Below are positions 9,967 through 18,584 of a stretch of 64,000 nt of DNA, one piece after another. The stretch is from positions 62,001 through 126,000 of the forward strand of contig CANQLP010000001.1 in assembly GCA_947624725.1 (NCBI GenBank), read 5' to 3'. Origin of the DNA: an uncultured Clostridia bacterium (GTDB lineage: Bacteria > Bacillota_A > Clostridia > TANB77 > CAG-508). Made by a program: the position numbers and the translations under genes. Each line of letters starts with the position of its first letter. The stretch's first letter is position 1. A model generated the notes under the pieces. It had not been told where the DNA came from. It searched no databases and saw only the letters and a list, made by a program, of their open reading frames with translations.

Positions 9967-10615
9967 AAATATAATAGCTTTAATCATTGTAATCTTAGTT
10001 ATTGTAGCAGGATTTGGCATTTGGATAATTAGTTCTAATAATAATTCTAATGAGCAAAAAAATGCTACTACTAATAATAATATAGCAAACACAGAAGAAA
10101 ATACAACTGATAGAGATAGTGCAGGAGATAGAGAAACTTCTGACAGTAAAAAAATAGCAATTATTTATTTTTCTGCAACAGGAACAACAAGAAAAGTTGC
10201 AGGATATATAAAAGATGTAACAGGTGGAGATTTAATTGAAATAGTACCAAAAGATAAATATACAGACAGCGATTTAAACTACAACAACGGTAATAGCAGA
10301 GCCACAAGAGAACAAAATGATTCTTCAGCAAGACCAGAAATCTCAAATACAATTGATACAGACTCTTATGATGTAATTTATTTAGGTTATCCAATCTGGT
10401 GGGGAGATGCACCAAGAATAATTTTAACATTTTTAGATGGTCATGGTTTAAGTGGAAAAACAGTTATTCCATTTTGTACATCAGGAAGCTCTGGAATAAG
10501 TACAAGTGTTAATTACTTTAAGAACAATTATAAAAATATTAATTGGTTAGATGGAAAGAGACTTGAGCCATCACAAAGCGAAGTAACAAATTGGGTTAAT
10601 AGCTTAAATTATTAA
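9956..10615 (+). CDS. Membrane-anchored flavodoxin-like protein
   Basis: The protein begins with an N-terminal helix (IIALIIVILVIVAGFGIWI, residues 6-24), followed by a low-complexity Asn/Thr/Glu-rich linker of about 40 residues. The flavodoxin domain then matches the preceding gene: IIYFSATGTTRKVA, GYPIWWGDAP, PFCTSGSSGIST. By topology the flavin domain would lie outside the membrane, as in other Gram-positive anchored flavodoxins. It is a tandem duplicate of the gene at 9484 with an added anchor, and overlaps it by 11 bases. Confidence 0.85.
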   Translation: MKTKNIIALIIVILVIVAGFGIWIISSNNNSNEQKNATTNNNIANTEENTTDRDSAGDRETSDSKKIAIIYFSATGTTRKVAGYIKDVTGGDLIEIVPKDKYTDSDLNYNNGNSRATREQNDSSARPEISNTIDTDSYDVIYLGYPIWWGDAPRIILTFLDGHGLSGKTVIPFCTSGSSGISTSVNYFKNNYKNINWLDGKRLEPSQSEVTNWVNSLNY

Positions 10616-10647
10616 AATATATTAACAAAAGCAAATGGAGGATAAAA

Positions 10648-11154
10648 ATGGAATTTGAGAAAGTTATTAGAGAAAGATTTGCAGTTAGAAAATTTAAAAA
10701 TGATGAGATTAAAGATGAACTAATAAATAAAATACTAGAAGCAGGGAATTTAGCGCCTACAGCAAAAAATAATCAACCACAAAAAATATATGTAGTTAAA
10801 TCTAAAGAAGGATTAGAAAAAATAGATAAAGCAAGTCCATGTAGATATAATGCACCAGTTTGTATAATTGTAGCAAGTGATAAAAATATTGCATGGTCAA
10901 AAGGTAATTATTCAACTTATGAAATGGATGCTTGTATAGTAGCCACTCATATGATGTTAGAAGCTACAAATTTAGGTGTAGATAATATATGGATAGAAAT
11001 GTTCGATAAAAATATTTTAAAGCAAGAATTTAATTTGGATGCAAACATTGAGCCAATATGTCTTATTCCATTAGGATATAAGACTGATGATTGCAAACCT
11101 TCACCTATGCACAATGCTAGAAAAAATCTATCAGAAATTGTTGAATATAAATAA
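10648..11154 (+). CDS. Nitroreductase-family protein
   Basis: This FMN-dependent NAD(P)H oxidoreductase has 168 residues. It opens with the typical VIRERFAVRKFKND, followed by LAPTAKNNQPQKIYVV for flavin binding, and a C-terminal section with CLIPLGYKTDDCKP. It is the short clostridial type. Substrates in the family include nitroaromatics and quinones; none can be assigned here. It follows GGAGG and belongs to the redox cassette controlled by the TetR gene at 8800. Confidence 0.87.
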   Translation: MEFEKVIRERFAVRKFKNDEIKDELINKILEAGNLAPTAKNNQPQKIYVVKSKEGLEKIDKASPCRYNAPVCIIVASDKNIAWSKGNYSTYEMDACIVATHMMLEATNLGVDNIWIEMFDKNILKQEFNLDANIEPICLIPLGYKTDDCKPSPMHNARKNLSEIVEYK

Positions 11155-11176
11155 AATCATTTGAGGAGATATTAAA

Positions 11177-11470
11177 ATGAGTTTAATAGTCAATATATAT
11201 TATACAGGGAAAAATGGTAGTGCTAGAAAATTCGCTGAAGAAATGATGTCTAGTGGTATTGTTGATAGAGTTCGTAGTGAAGAAGGAAATGAACGATATG
11301 AATATTTTTTCCCAATGGAAGATGAAGAAACAGTAATGCTAATAGATAAATGGAAAAATCAAGAGGCACTTGACTTGCATCATAAATCAGATATGATGAA
11401 ACAAATTGCAAATTTAAGAGAAAAATATTCACTAAGTATGAAAGTGGAGAAATTTACAGAAGTTTATTAA
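11177..11470 (+). CDS. Antibiotic biosynthesis monooxygenase (ABM) domain protein
   Basis: This 97-residue protein has the dimeric alpha-beta barrel pattern of ABM/YgiN-like proteins: an N-terminal strand (LIVNIYYTGK), a helix with ARKFAEEMM, a strand with YEYFFPMEDEETVMLIDKW, and the characteristic LDLHHKSDMMKQIANL. YgiN-type members act on quinols. It lies between the nitroreductase and a CMD-cupin gene, each with its own ribosome site. This fits quinone or aromatic detoxification; the substrate is unknown. Confidence 0.8.
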   Translation: MSLIVNIYYTGKNGSARKFAEEMMSSGIVDRVRSEEGNERYEYFFPMEDEETVMLIDKWKNQEALDLHHKSDMMKQIANLREKYSLSMKVEKFTEVY

Positions 11471-11512
11471 GATTCAAATTAAGTAAATGGTAAAAAGAAA
11501 GGAATTGATATT

Positions 11513-12248
11513 ATGGAAAAACAAACAGCAGGTAGGGATAATTTAGGAAGCTTGGCACCAAAATTTGCCGAGCTTAATGATGATGTATTATTTGGAGAAA
11601 TTTGGAGTAGAGAAGATAAACTATCATTAAGAGATAGAAGTATGATTACTATTTCAGCTTTAATGGCACAAGGTTTATTTCCACAATTAAAATCACATTT
11701 AATAATGGGAAAAAAACATGGAATAAAAAAAGAAGAAGTTATTGAAATAGTTACGCAACTTGCATTTTATACAGGATGGCCTAAAGCGTGGAGTACATTT
11801 CCTATGATAAATGAAGTATATGCAGATGAAGCAATAAAAGAAGTTCACGGTGGTGCATTTGGAATGGGAGAGCCAAATGTAAATTTTGCAAAATACTTTA
11901 TAGGAAATTCATATTTAAAGCCAATAGCCAAAACAGAAAATGGAATAGGTTTTTCAAATGTAACTTTTGAACCTAGATGCAGAAATAATTGGCATATCCA
12001 TAAGGCAGAAAAAGGTGGCGGGCAAGTTTTAATTTGTGTAGAACGGAGAAGGTTGGTATCAAGAAGAAGGAAAACCGGCACAAAGTTTAAAGGTAGGAGA
12101 TATTGTTGTAATTCCTGCTAATGTAAAACATTGGCATGGTGCAAAAAAAGACTCATGGTTTAGTCATATTGCAGTAGAGATACCTGGAGAAAACACATCA
12201 AACGAATGGTTAGAACCTGTTGTAGATGAAGTGTATGATAAGTTATAA
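11513..12248 (+). CDS. Carboxymuconolactone decarboxylase-cupin fusion, one CGG +1 site
   Basis: Residues 1-105 form a CMD/AhpD-like helical domain (DRSMITISALMAQGLFPQL, then KKEEVIEIVTQLAFYTGWPKA). Residues 130-244 form a cupin with metal-site pattern NNWHIHKAEKGGGQ and IPANVKHWHG. The cupin is cut by an extra C at 12044 (GAA-C-GGA). Without the skip the ORF ends in an Arg-rich tail; with it the sequence reads VEGEGWYQEEGKPAQ, the usual cupin 'G-x-Y-x-x-E-G' stretch. The corrected length is 244 residues, normal for this clostridial fusion. It is last in the redox cassette. Confidence 0.88.
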
Positions 12249-12337
12249 ATTATTGCTTTAACTTTGATATTGCTGAATTAAGAATGAATTATATGCATAT
12301 AAAAGCAAAAAAACGCATAAAATATTATAATAAAGTA

Positions 12338-12367
12338 TTGACAGGATCCTAAAAATCATGTTATACT
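12338..12367 (+). promoter_or_regulatory. Sigma-A-type promoter for the abiF locus
   Basis: TTGACA and TATACT are separated by 18 bases. The start point would fall a few bases before the structured RNA at about 12374. Confidence 0.7.
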
Positions 12368-12373
12368 TTATTT

Positions 12374-12420
12374 AAGCAGATCAATACCCCAGATACCTAC
12401 GAGGCCTGGGGTTGCTTTTA
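12374..12420 (+). ncRNA. abiF-type structured RNA upstream of the Abi_2 gene
   Basis: A compact hairpin forms from ACCCCAG (12386-12392) and CTGGGGT (12406-12412), with an inner CCT-ACG-AGG pairing. A T-rich stretch follows. It lies between a strong promoter and an Abi_2/AbiF gene. A conserved 'abiF RNA' upstream of Abi_2 genes is described in the literature. I assign this by position and shape, not by a covariance search. The GC-rich stem is conspicuous against the AT-rich surroundings. Confidence 0.7.
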
Positions 12421-12437
12421 TGTTTGGAGGAAGTATA

Positions 12438-13367
12438 TTGGAAAAAGAATTTAAAACAATAGAAGAACAAATTGAAATTCTGAAAGGAAGAAAATTAATA
12501 ATTAAAGATGAAGAATTTGCCAAAAAGCTTTTAAAAGATAACAATTATTATTATTTAATAAATGGTTATAAAGATTTATTTGTTAAAAATAAATCTGAAA
12601 ACGAGGAATTCAAACAGAATGTAACATTGGAAGAAATATACACACTTTATAGATTTGATATAGAGTTGAGAATGAATCTTTTCAAATATATTATATCAAT
12701 AGAACGAAAAATCAAAACATATATTGCATATGAGTTTTCTGAAAATTATGGAAATAAAGATTATCTTATAGAAGACAATTTTGACAATTCTCAAAAGAAT
12801 AATATAAAAATACAAAATCTTATAAGTGAAATAGAAAAAGATAAAGAAAACCAAATAAATGTAAATAATAAGATGCTAGTACATTACATAAAAAAATATA
12901 ATTATATTCCACTATGGGTACTGATTAGAATAATTACATTTGGACAACTTTCAAAGTTCTATGCACTTATGAAACAAAAAGATCAAAATGCAGTAGCTAA
13001 AAATTTTAGAATAAAAGAGAAAAAATTGAAAATATATATTAACAATTTAGCAATTATTAGAAATATATGTGCACATGATGAGAAACTTTTTGACATTAGA
13101 CTTAGAAAAGCTATATCTATTACAGATATACATAAATATTTTGATTTAGACATGAAAAATAATAAAAAATGTAATGGATTCAAAGATTTGTTTTCAGTTG
13201 TTATAATATTAAAAGAATTATTAGAAGAAAAAGAATTTGAAATGTTTTATAGAGATTTAGTTTATGAATTAGAGGGATTAAGATTTAATATAAAATCTAT
13301 AGAATTTGAAAAAATTTTACACAAAATGGGATTTCCGAAAAACTACGAAGATTTACTTAATAAATAA
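12438..13367 (+). CDS. AbiF/AbiD-family (Abi_2) abortive-infection protein
   Basis: The protein belongs to the Abi_2 family, which carries a HEPN-type RNase domain and acts in phage defence. The N-terminal part is typical: KTIEEQIEILKGRKLIIKD, then NNYYYLINGYKDLF. The HEPN motif R-x4-H is seen as RNICAHDEKLFD near residue 210. I choose TTG at 12438, because GGAGG lies seven bases before it, rather than ATG at 12420, which falls at the end of the RNA element. The length is 309 residues. The gene with its upstream RNA probably forms a toxin-antitoxin-like unit in which the RNA restrains the RNase; that role is from family knowledge. Confidence 0.87.
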   Translation: MEKEFKTIEEQIEILKGRKLIIKDEEFAKKLLKDNNYYYLINGYKDLFVKNKSENEEFKQNVTLEEIYTLYRFDIELRMNLFKYIISIERKIKTYIAYEFSENYGNKDYLIEDNFDNSQKNNIKIQNLISEIEKDKENQINVNNKMLVHYIKKYNYIPLWVLIRIITFGQLSKFYALMKQKDQNAVAKNFRIKEKKLKIYINNLAIIRNICAHDEKLFDIRLRKAISITDIHKYFDLDMKNNKKCNGFKDLFSVVIILKELLEEKEFEMFYRDLVYELEGLRFNIKSIEFEKILHKMGFPKNYEDLLNK

Positions 13368-13380
13368 CACAAAATACAAG

Positions 13381-13421
13381 CTCCTTTCATACAATAGTAA
13401 GAGGTATGAAAGGAGTTTTTG
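13381..13421 (+). terminator. Rho-independent terminator after abiF
   Basis: CTCCTTTCATAC pairs perfectly with GTATGAAAGGAG across an 11-base loop. TTTTTGTG follows. Confidence 0.85.
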
Positions 13422-13448
13422 TGTTTATGAATTATGAAATAATGATGA

Positions 13449-14107
13449 ATGGGACAGTTAAGATTCGGGGAAGCAGCACCAGAAATAGATGCTATATCAA
13501 CAATGGGAAATGTTAACTTAAATAATTACAAAGGGAAATGGGTAGTTTTATTTTCACATCCTCGGAGACTTTACCCCAGTATGCACAACAGAGATAATTG
13601 CACTTGCAAAAGCTAATACATATTTTGAAAAAATGAATACTAAATTGATTGGTCTAAGTGTTGATAGTAATTCCTCACACCTTGCATGGTTATATGATAT
13701 ATACATAAAAACAGGAATTACCGTACCATTTCCATTAATTGCTGATTTAAATGGAAGCATAGCAAGGCGTTATGGAATGATATCAAATGAAGTAAACCCA
13801 AATGTAACAGTTAGAAATGTATTTATAATAGATGATAAAGGAATAGTAAGAGCAATATTTGTCTATCCAATGAATATAGGAAGAAATATCCCTGAAATAT
13901 TAAGAACAGTAGATGCCTTGCAAACAGCAGACAGAACTGGAAACTCAATGCCTGCTAATTGGGCAGCGGGAGGACCTGAAATTATACCTGCACCTATAAC
14001 ATTTGAGGGCTTGCAGAAAAGAATGCAAGAAATTGAAGAAAATAGAAATCGGTTTTAACTGGTATTTGAGTTTTACAAATCCAAACAGAGAAAGACAAGA
14101 AAAATAG
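13449..14107 (+). CDS. Peroxiredoxin (1-Cys/Prx6 type), two CGG +1 sites
   Basis: Peroxiredoxins reduce H2O2 and organic peroxides through a cysteine in PxxxTxxC. Here the motif DFTPVCTTE appears only after skipping an extra C at 13563 (CCT-C-GGA), giving LFSHPGDFTPVC. A second extra C at 14050 (AAT-C-GGT) restores the tail NGFNWYLSFTNP. The Prx6 C-terminal arm is visible (GMISNEVNPNVTVRNVFIID). The corrected length is 218 residues, normal for the family. The start ATG at 13449 begins MGQLRFGEAAPEID; it lacks a clear ribosome site, so initiation is uncertain. The abiF terminator precedes it closely and I saw no strong promoter. Confidence 0.85.
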
Positions 14108-14180
14108 CAAAATATGTCAACTTCTTTTATGAAAATTAATATAATATACTATGAAATATATGTAAAAGGAGTTGAAAAAG

Positions 14181-14459
14181 ATGATCGAAGAAATGAAAAT
14201 AAGATATGATTGCGAAGAATATGAATGTAACAAATGTAAAAATAAAAAATGTAAAATCCCATGTTTAGATATAGTTATAGGAATACTAGCAGCATTATTT
14301 ACCTTAGTTATAGGCCTAATAATTGGCGCAGCTGTAAGTGCTACAATACTTGCAAACTTAGCAGCATTTATTGTACTTGCAGTAGTATTGCTTGTTTTAT
14401 TAATTATCAATATAATACTTGCTATTTGCACACTAAGTAAAAAGTGTTCATGCAAATAG
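14181..14459 (+). CDS. Cys-rich small membrane protein, unknown
   Basis: This is a 92-residue protein of unrecognised family. A cytosolic head of about 30 residues has five cysteines (C-x4-C-x2-C-x4-C-x3-C, from YDCEEYECNKCKNKKCKIPC), which could bind metal. Two long hydrophobic helices follow (IVIGILAALFTLVIGLIIGAA, which runs about residues 32-52, and a second to about 85), and the end is KKCSCK. The start is ATG at 14181, nine bases after AGGAG; an in-frame TTG at 14172 touches the ribosome site. It is monocistronic with its own terminator. Confidence 0.7.
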   Translation: MIEEMKIRYDCEEYECNKCKNKKCKIPCLDIVIGILAALFTLVIGLIIGAAVSATILANLAAFIVLAVVLLVLLIINIILAICTLSKKCSCK

Positions 14460-14481
14460 CTTTTGAAATAAATTAGAGGAG

Positions 14482-14510
14482 AAGGAGAAGAATTTCCTTC
14501 TCCTTGTCTT
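14482..14510 (+). terminator. Rho-independent terminator
   Basis: AAGGAGAAG pairs with CTTCTCCTT. It lies shortly after the stop of the Cys-rich membrane gene. Confidence 0.75.
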
Positions 14511-14594
14511 AAAGTATTACAAAATTCGTATTAAGCCTTGTTTTTTATATTATTTTGTTATATAATAATATCATTATTTGTTTGGAGGTAAAAT

Positions 14595-15590
14595 ATGTCA
14601 TTTATAGATGAAATGAAAGAAAAAGCCAAAAGTAATATAAAGACAATTGTATTACCAGAAGCAAACGATATAAGAACTCTTAAGGCTACTGAAACAGCCT
14701 TAAAAGAAAAATATGCAAAAATCATATTAATTGGCAATGAAGATGAAATATTAAAAATTGCAAAAACTAATAATATTAATATAGACGAAGCAGAAATAAT
14801 AAATCCTGAAACTTCTGAATATAGAGAAGAATTTATACATACATTTTATGAGCTTAGAAAAGAAAAGGGAATGACAGAAGAAAAAGCTAGAGAATTAATG
14901 TTAGATTCTGTTTATTTTGGAATGATGATGGTAAAACAAGGAAAAGCTGATGGATTAGTTTCAGGAGCTATTCACTCTACATCAGATACACTTCGCCCAG
15001 CTTTGCAAATATTAAAAACAAAGCCTGGCACAAAACTTGTATCTGCTTTTTTTGTAATGTGTGTACCTAACTGTGAATATGGAGAAAATGGAACTTTTGT
15101 ATTTGCAGATAGTGGCTTAAATGAAAACCCAACAGCAGATGAGTTATCAGAAATTGCAATTTCATCTAGTAAAAGTTTTGAAGAGCTTGTTGGAAAACCT
15201 TCACATGTTGCGATGCTTTCATATTCTACTTATGGAAGTGCTAAATCAGAACTTACAGATAAAGTAGTAGAAGCAACAAAACTTGTAAAAGAAAAAATGC
15301 CAGAAATGTCAGTTGATGGCGAATTACAATTAGATGCTGCAATTGTACCAGAAGTTGCAAAATCTAAAGCACCAGGAAGTCCTGTTGCAGGAAAGGCAAA
15401 TACTTTAATATTCCCAGACTTAAATACTGGAAATATTGCATATAAATTAGTACAAAGACTTGCAAAGGCTGAAGCATATGGACCATTATGCCAGGGTATA
15501 GCAAAACCTGTAAATGATTTGTCTCGTGGATGTTCTGCAGATGATATTGCAGGAGTTATAGCGATTACTTGTGTCCAAGCTTCAAATTGA
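14595..15590 (+). CDS. pta: Phosphate acetyltransferase
   Basis: Pta interconverts acetyl-CoA and acetyl phosphate and with AckA yields ATP and acetate. The 331-residue protein is the short PTA_PTB form. Family stretches seen include KTIVLPEANDIRTLKAT at the start, GLVSGAIHSTSDTLRPALQ, FADSGLNENPTADELSEIA and the C-terminal GSPVAGKANTLIFPDLNTGN. GGAGG precedes the ATG at a good distance. The ackA gene follows after 130 bases, the standard fermentative pair in Clostridia. Confidence 0.96.
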   Translation: MSFIDEMKEKAKSNIKTIVLPEANDIRTLKATETALKEKYAKIILIGNEDEILKIAKTNNINIDEAEIINPETSEYREEFIHTFYELRKEKGMTEEKARELMLDSVYFGMMMVKQGKADGLVSGAIHSTSDTLRPALQILKTKPGTKLVSAFFVMCVPNCEYGENGTFVFADSGLNENPTADELSEIAISSSKSFEELVGKPSHVAMLSYSTYGSAKSELTDKVVEATKLVKEKMPEMSVDGELQLDAAIVPEVAKSKAPGSPVAGKANTLIFPDLNTGNIAYKLVQRLAKAEAYGPLCQGIAKPVNDLSRGCSADDIAGVIAITCVQASN

Positions 15591-15720
15591 AACAAGAATC
15601 AGCATCTTGCGTCGTCATGCGATGGATAAAAAAGGCATAACAAAAATGCTAAGTATGCGCAAGTAAGTTTTGTGTTATAAATAATAAAAATATAAAAATT
15701 TTAAGGAAAGAGGTAATTTT

Positions 15721-16917
15721 ATGAAAATCTTAGTTTTAAATTCAGGAAGTTCTTCTTTAAAATATCAACTAATTGATATGGAAACAGAAGAAGTTATGGC
15801 AAAAGGAAATTTCGAAAGAATTGGACAAGGAAATTCCTTTTTAACTCATAAAACAGGAGAAGATAAACATGTTATTGAACATCCTGTTAAAAACCATGAG
15901 GAAGCAATTAAAATCGTTTTGGAGCAATTTACTCATCCAGAATATGGAGTAATAAGTTCTCTAAGCGAAATAGATGCTGTTGGACATAGAATAGTTCACG
16001 GAGGAGAACATTTTACACAATCTGTTATAATTGATGATAATGTTGTATCAGAGATTAAAAAAGCAGCAGTTTTAGCTCCATTACATAATAAAGCAGCAGT
16101 TTTAGGAATAGAAGCTTGCCAAAACTTAATGCCAAATGTTCCAATGTGTGCAGTATTTGACACAGCTTTCCATCAAACAATGCCTAAAAAATCATATATT
16201 TATCCAATACCTTATGAATATTATGAAAAATATGCTATTCGTAGATATGGTGCACATGGTACATCTCATAGATATGTATCAGAAAGAGCAGCAGACCTTA
16301 TGGGTGGACTAAGACCAGATTTAAAAGTCGTAACTTGCCATTTAGGACAAGGTGCAAGTATATCAGCAGTTAAAGGTGGAAAATGTTTAGATACAAGTAT
16401 GGGACTTACACCACTTGCAGGTATACCTATGGGAACAAGATCAGGAGATTTAGATCCCGCAATAGTTAAATCTATTATGGATAATACTCATGCAACAATA
16501 GAAGAGGTTGATACAATATTAAATAAACAATCAGGAGTATTTGGAATTTCAGGAGTTAGCCCTGATTCAAGAGATATTGAAGAAGCTGCAGCAAACGGAA
16601 ATGAAAGAGCAAAACTTGCACTTGAAATTTATAATTACTTAGTTGCACAGTTTATTGCAAAATATGCTGTAACATTACAAGGAATTGATGCAATAGTATT
16701 TACTGCTGGAATTGGAGAAAATGCTAGTTCAACAAGACAAGGTATTTGTGATAACCTTGCTTATATGGGAATTAAGCTAGATAGCGAAAAGAATAAAGAA
16801 AGAGGAAAAGAAATAGAGATTTCTACACCTGATTCTAAAATAAAAGTATTTGTAATTCCAACAAACGAAGAGCTTGTAATTGCAAGAGATACAAGAGATT
16901 TAGTAAGTAAAATGTAA
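15721..16917 (+). CDS. ackA: Acetate kinase
   Basis: AckA makes ATP and acetate from acetyl phosphate and ADP. The 398-residue sequence starts with ILVLNSGSSSLKYQLI, the adenosine/phosphate loop of the ASKHA fold. Other signatures are AVGHRIVHGGEHF, ALAPLHNKAA-type AVLAPLHNKAAVLG, FDTAFHQTMP, RYGAHGTSHRYVSE and FTAGIGENASSTR. The start follows GGAAAGAGG. The frame is intact; several XXC-GGN pairs such as CAC GGA and AAC GGA occur in frame and cause no problem. Confidence 0.97.
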   Translation: MKILVLNSGSSSLKYQLIDMETEEVMAKGNFERIGQGNSFLTHKTGEDKHVIEHPVKNHEEAIKIVLEQFTHPEYGVISSLSEIDAVGHRIVHGGEHFTQSVIIDDNVVSEIKKAAVLAPLHNKAAVLGIEACQNLMPNVPMCAVFDTAFHQTMPKKSYIYPIPYEYYEKYAIRRYGAHGTSHRYVSERAADLMGGLRPDLKVVTCHLGQGASISAVKGGKCLDTSMGLTPLAGIPMGTRSGDLDPAIVKSIMDNTHATIEEVDTILNKQSGVFGISGVSPDSRDIEEAAANGNERAKLALEIYNYLVAQFIAKYAVTLQGIDAIVFTAGIGENASSTRQGICDNLAYMGIKLDSEKNKERGKEIEISTPDSKIKVFVIPTNEELVIARDTRDLVSKM

Positions 16918-16927
16918 ATATTATAAA

Positions 16928-16965
16928 ACGAATCTTCTTGAGGGGTTATTCCTTCAAGAGGATTT
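16928..16965 (+). terminator. Terminator after ackA
   Basis: An imperfect stem (AATCTTCTTGA with TTCAAGAGGATT, using G-U pairs) is followed by TTTT. It lies directly after the ackA stop. Confidence 0.6.
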
Positions 16966-16991
16966 TAATAAATAAAAATGGAGGAAAAATA

Positions 16992-18504
16992 ATGGCAAAG
17001 ATATTAGAAGATATATCAAGAACTTTTAATGAATTTTTATTATTACCAAATTTGACAACAGAAGAATGTATACCAAATAATGTATCATTAAAAACGCCAC
17101 TAGTTAAATTTAAAAAAGGAGAAGAACCAAAATACTCTGCAAATATCCCAATGTGTTCTGCTATTATGCAATCTGTATCAGGAGAAAAAATGGGAGTAGC
17201 ACTTGCAAGAGAAGGAGGAATCTCATTTATCTATGGTGCACAAAGCATAGAAGACCAAGCACAAATGGTTTATAGAGTAAAAAGACATAAAGCAGGTTTT
17301 GTAATAAGTGATTCTAATGTAAAATCTGGAACATCTTTAAAAGATGTAATGCTTCTTTCTAAAAAAACAGGACATTCTACTGTTATTGTAACAGATGACG
17401 GAACAGCAAATGGCAAATTTTTAGGAATAGTAACGGATAAAGATTATAGACCATCTAAAGATGATTTAGATGCTCCGATTGATAATTATATGACAAAGGC
17501 AGAAGATACAATTTCTGCTAAAAAAGGAATTACATTGTCAGAAGCAAATGATATAATTTGGAAGCATAAAATAAATTGTTTGCCTATCCTTACAGAAGAA
17601 GGAAACTTAAAATATCTTGTATTTAGAAAAGACTATGAAGAAAGAAAGAATAATCCAAATTCTTTATTAGATGCAGATAAAAGATATATAGTTGGTGCTG
17701 GAATAAATACAAGAGATTATGAAGAGAGAATCCCAGCTTTAGTTGATGCAGGAGTAGATATACTTTGCATGGATTCATCAGACCGGTTATTCAATTTGGC
17801 AAAAGAGAACAATAGATTTTGTAAGAGCAAAATATGGTGACGATGTAAAAATAGGTGCTGGAAATGTAGTAGACGCAGAAGGATTTAGATTTTTAGCAGA
17901 GGCTGGAGCAGACTTCATAAAAGTTGGAGTAGGTGGAGGCTCAATTTGTATAACAAGAGAGACAAAAGGAATTGGGCGTGGACAAGCAAGTGCTTTAATA
18001 GATGTAGTAGATGCCAGAAATAAATATTATGAAGAAACAGGAATATATATACCAATATGTTCTGATGGCGGAATAGTACATGACCATCATATAACTATTG
18101 CATTAGCACTTGGAGCAGATTTTGTAATGATGGGTAGATATTTTGCAAGATTTGATGAAAGCCCAACAAGAGTTCTTAAAATAGGAAATAACTATGTAAA
18201 AGAGTATTGGGGAGAAGGGTCAAATAGAGCTAAAAATTGGCAAAGATATGATCTTGGAGGAGATAAAGACAAACTTTCTTTTGAAGAAGGAGTAGATTCT
18301 TATATTCCTTATGCAGGTCCTCTTAAAGACACATTAGATGTTACAATATTAAAAATAAAATCTACTATGTGCAATTGTGGTGCAACAACAATTAAAGAAT
18401 TACATGAGAAAGCAAGACTTACTCTTGTTTCAGATGTAAGTATTTCAGAAGGTAAAGCACATGATGTTATATTGAAAGAAATAGATAAAACATATGAAAA
18501 TTAA
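16992..18504 (+). CDS. guaB: IMP dehydrogenase, one CGG +1 site
   Basis: GuaB oxidises IMP to XMP, the first committed step to GMP; guaA, which completes it, lies 1.5 kb away on the other strand. The barrel contains a tandem CBS insert (about residues 95-215) and the catalytic loop [19 protein letters not shown] with the active cysteine. The gene is cut by an extra C at 17784 (GAC-C-GGT); skipping it restores [18 protein letters not shown], where IMPDHs have the conserved DSSxG. The corrected length is 503 residues, a normal value. I start at ATG 16992 after GGAGG, not at the in-frame ATG 16938 that lies in the ackA terminator. Confidence 0.94.
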
Positions 18505-18515
18505 ATAAAATATAA

Positions 18516-18567
18516 ACTGTACCCTCTAGATATTAGGCTTTTGACTAAGTAGTTTAGGGTACAGTTT
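18516..18567. terminator. Bidirectional terminator between convergent genes
   Basis: AACTGTACCCT and AGGGTACAGTT form a perfect 11-bp stem between guaB (plus) and the RelA/SpoT-like gene (minus). Confidence 0.8.
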
Positions 18568-18584
18568 ATTAATTTATATTATTT

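Noticed and set aside
13449..13470. Extra shift site at TTC GGG in the peroxiredoxin start
   Set aside because: The C is the third base of an in-frame Phe codon; the protein reads MGQLRFGEAAP without correction.
15591..15720. RNA gene between pta and ackA
   Set aside because: The 130-base gap has a slightly GC-richer patch but no convincing fold or known motif; it is probably leader sequence for ackA.
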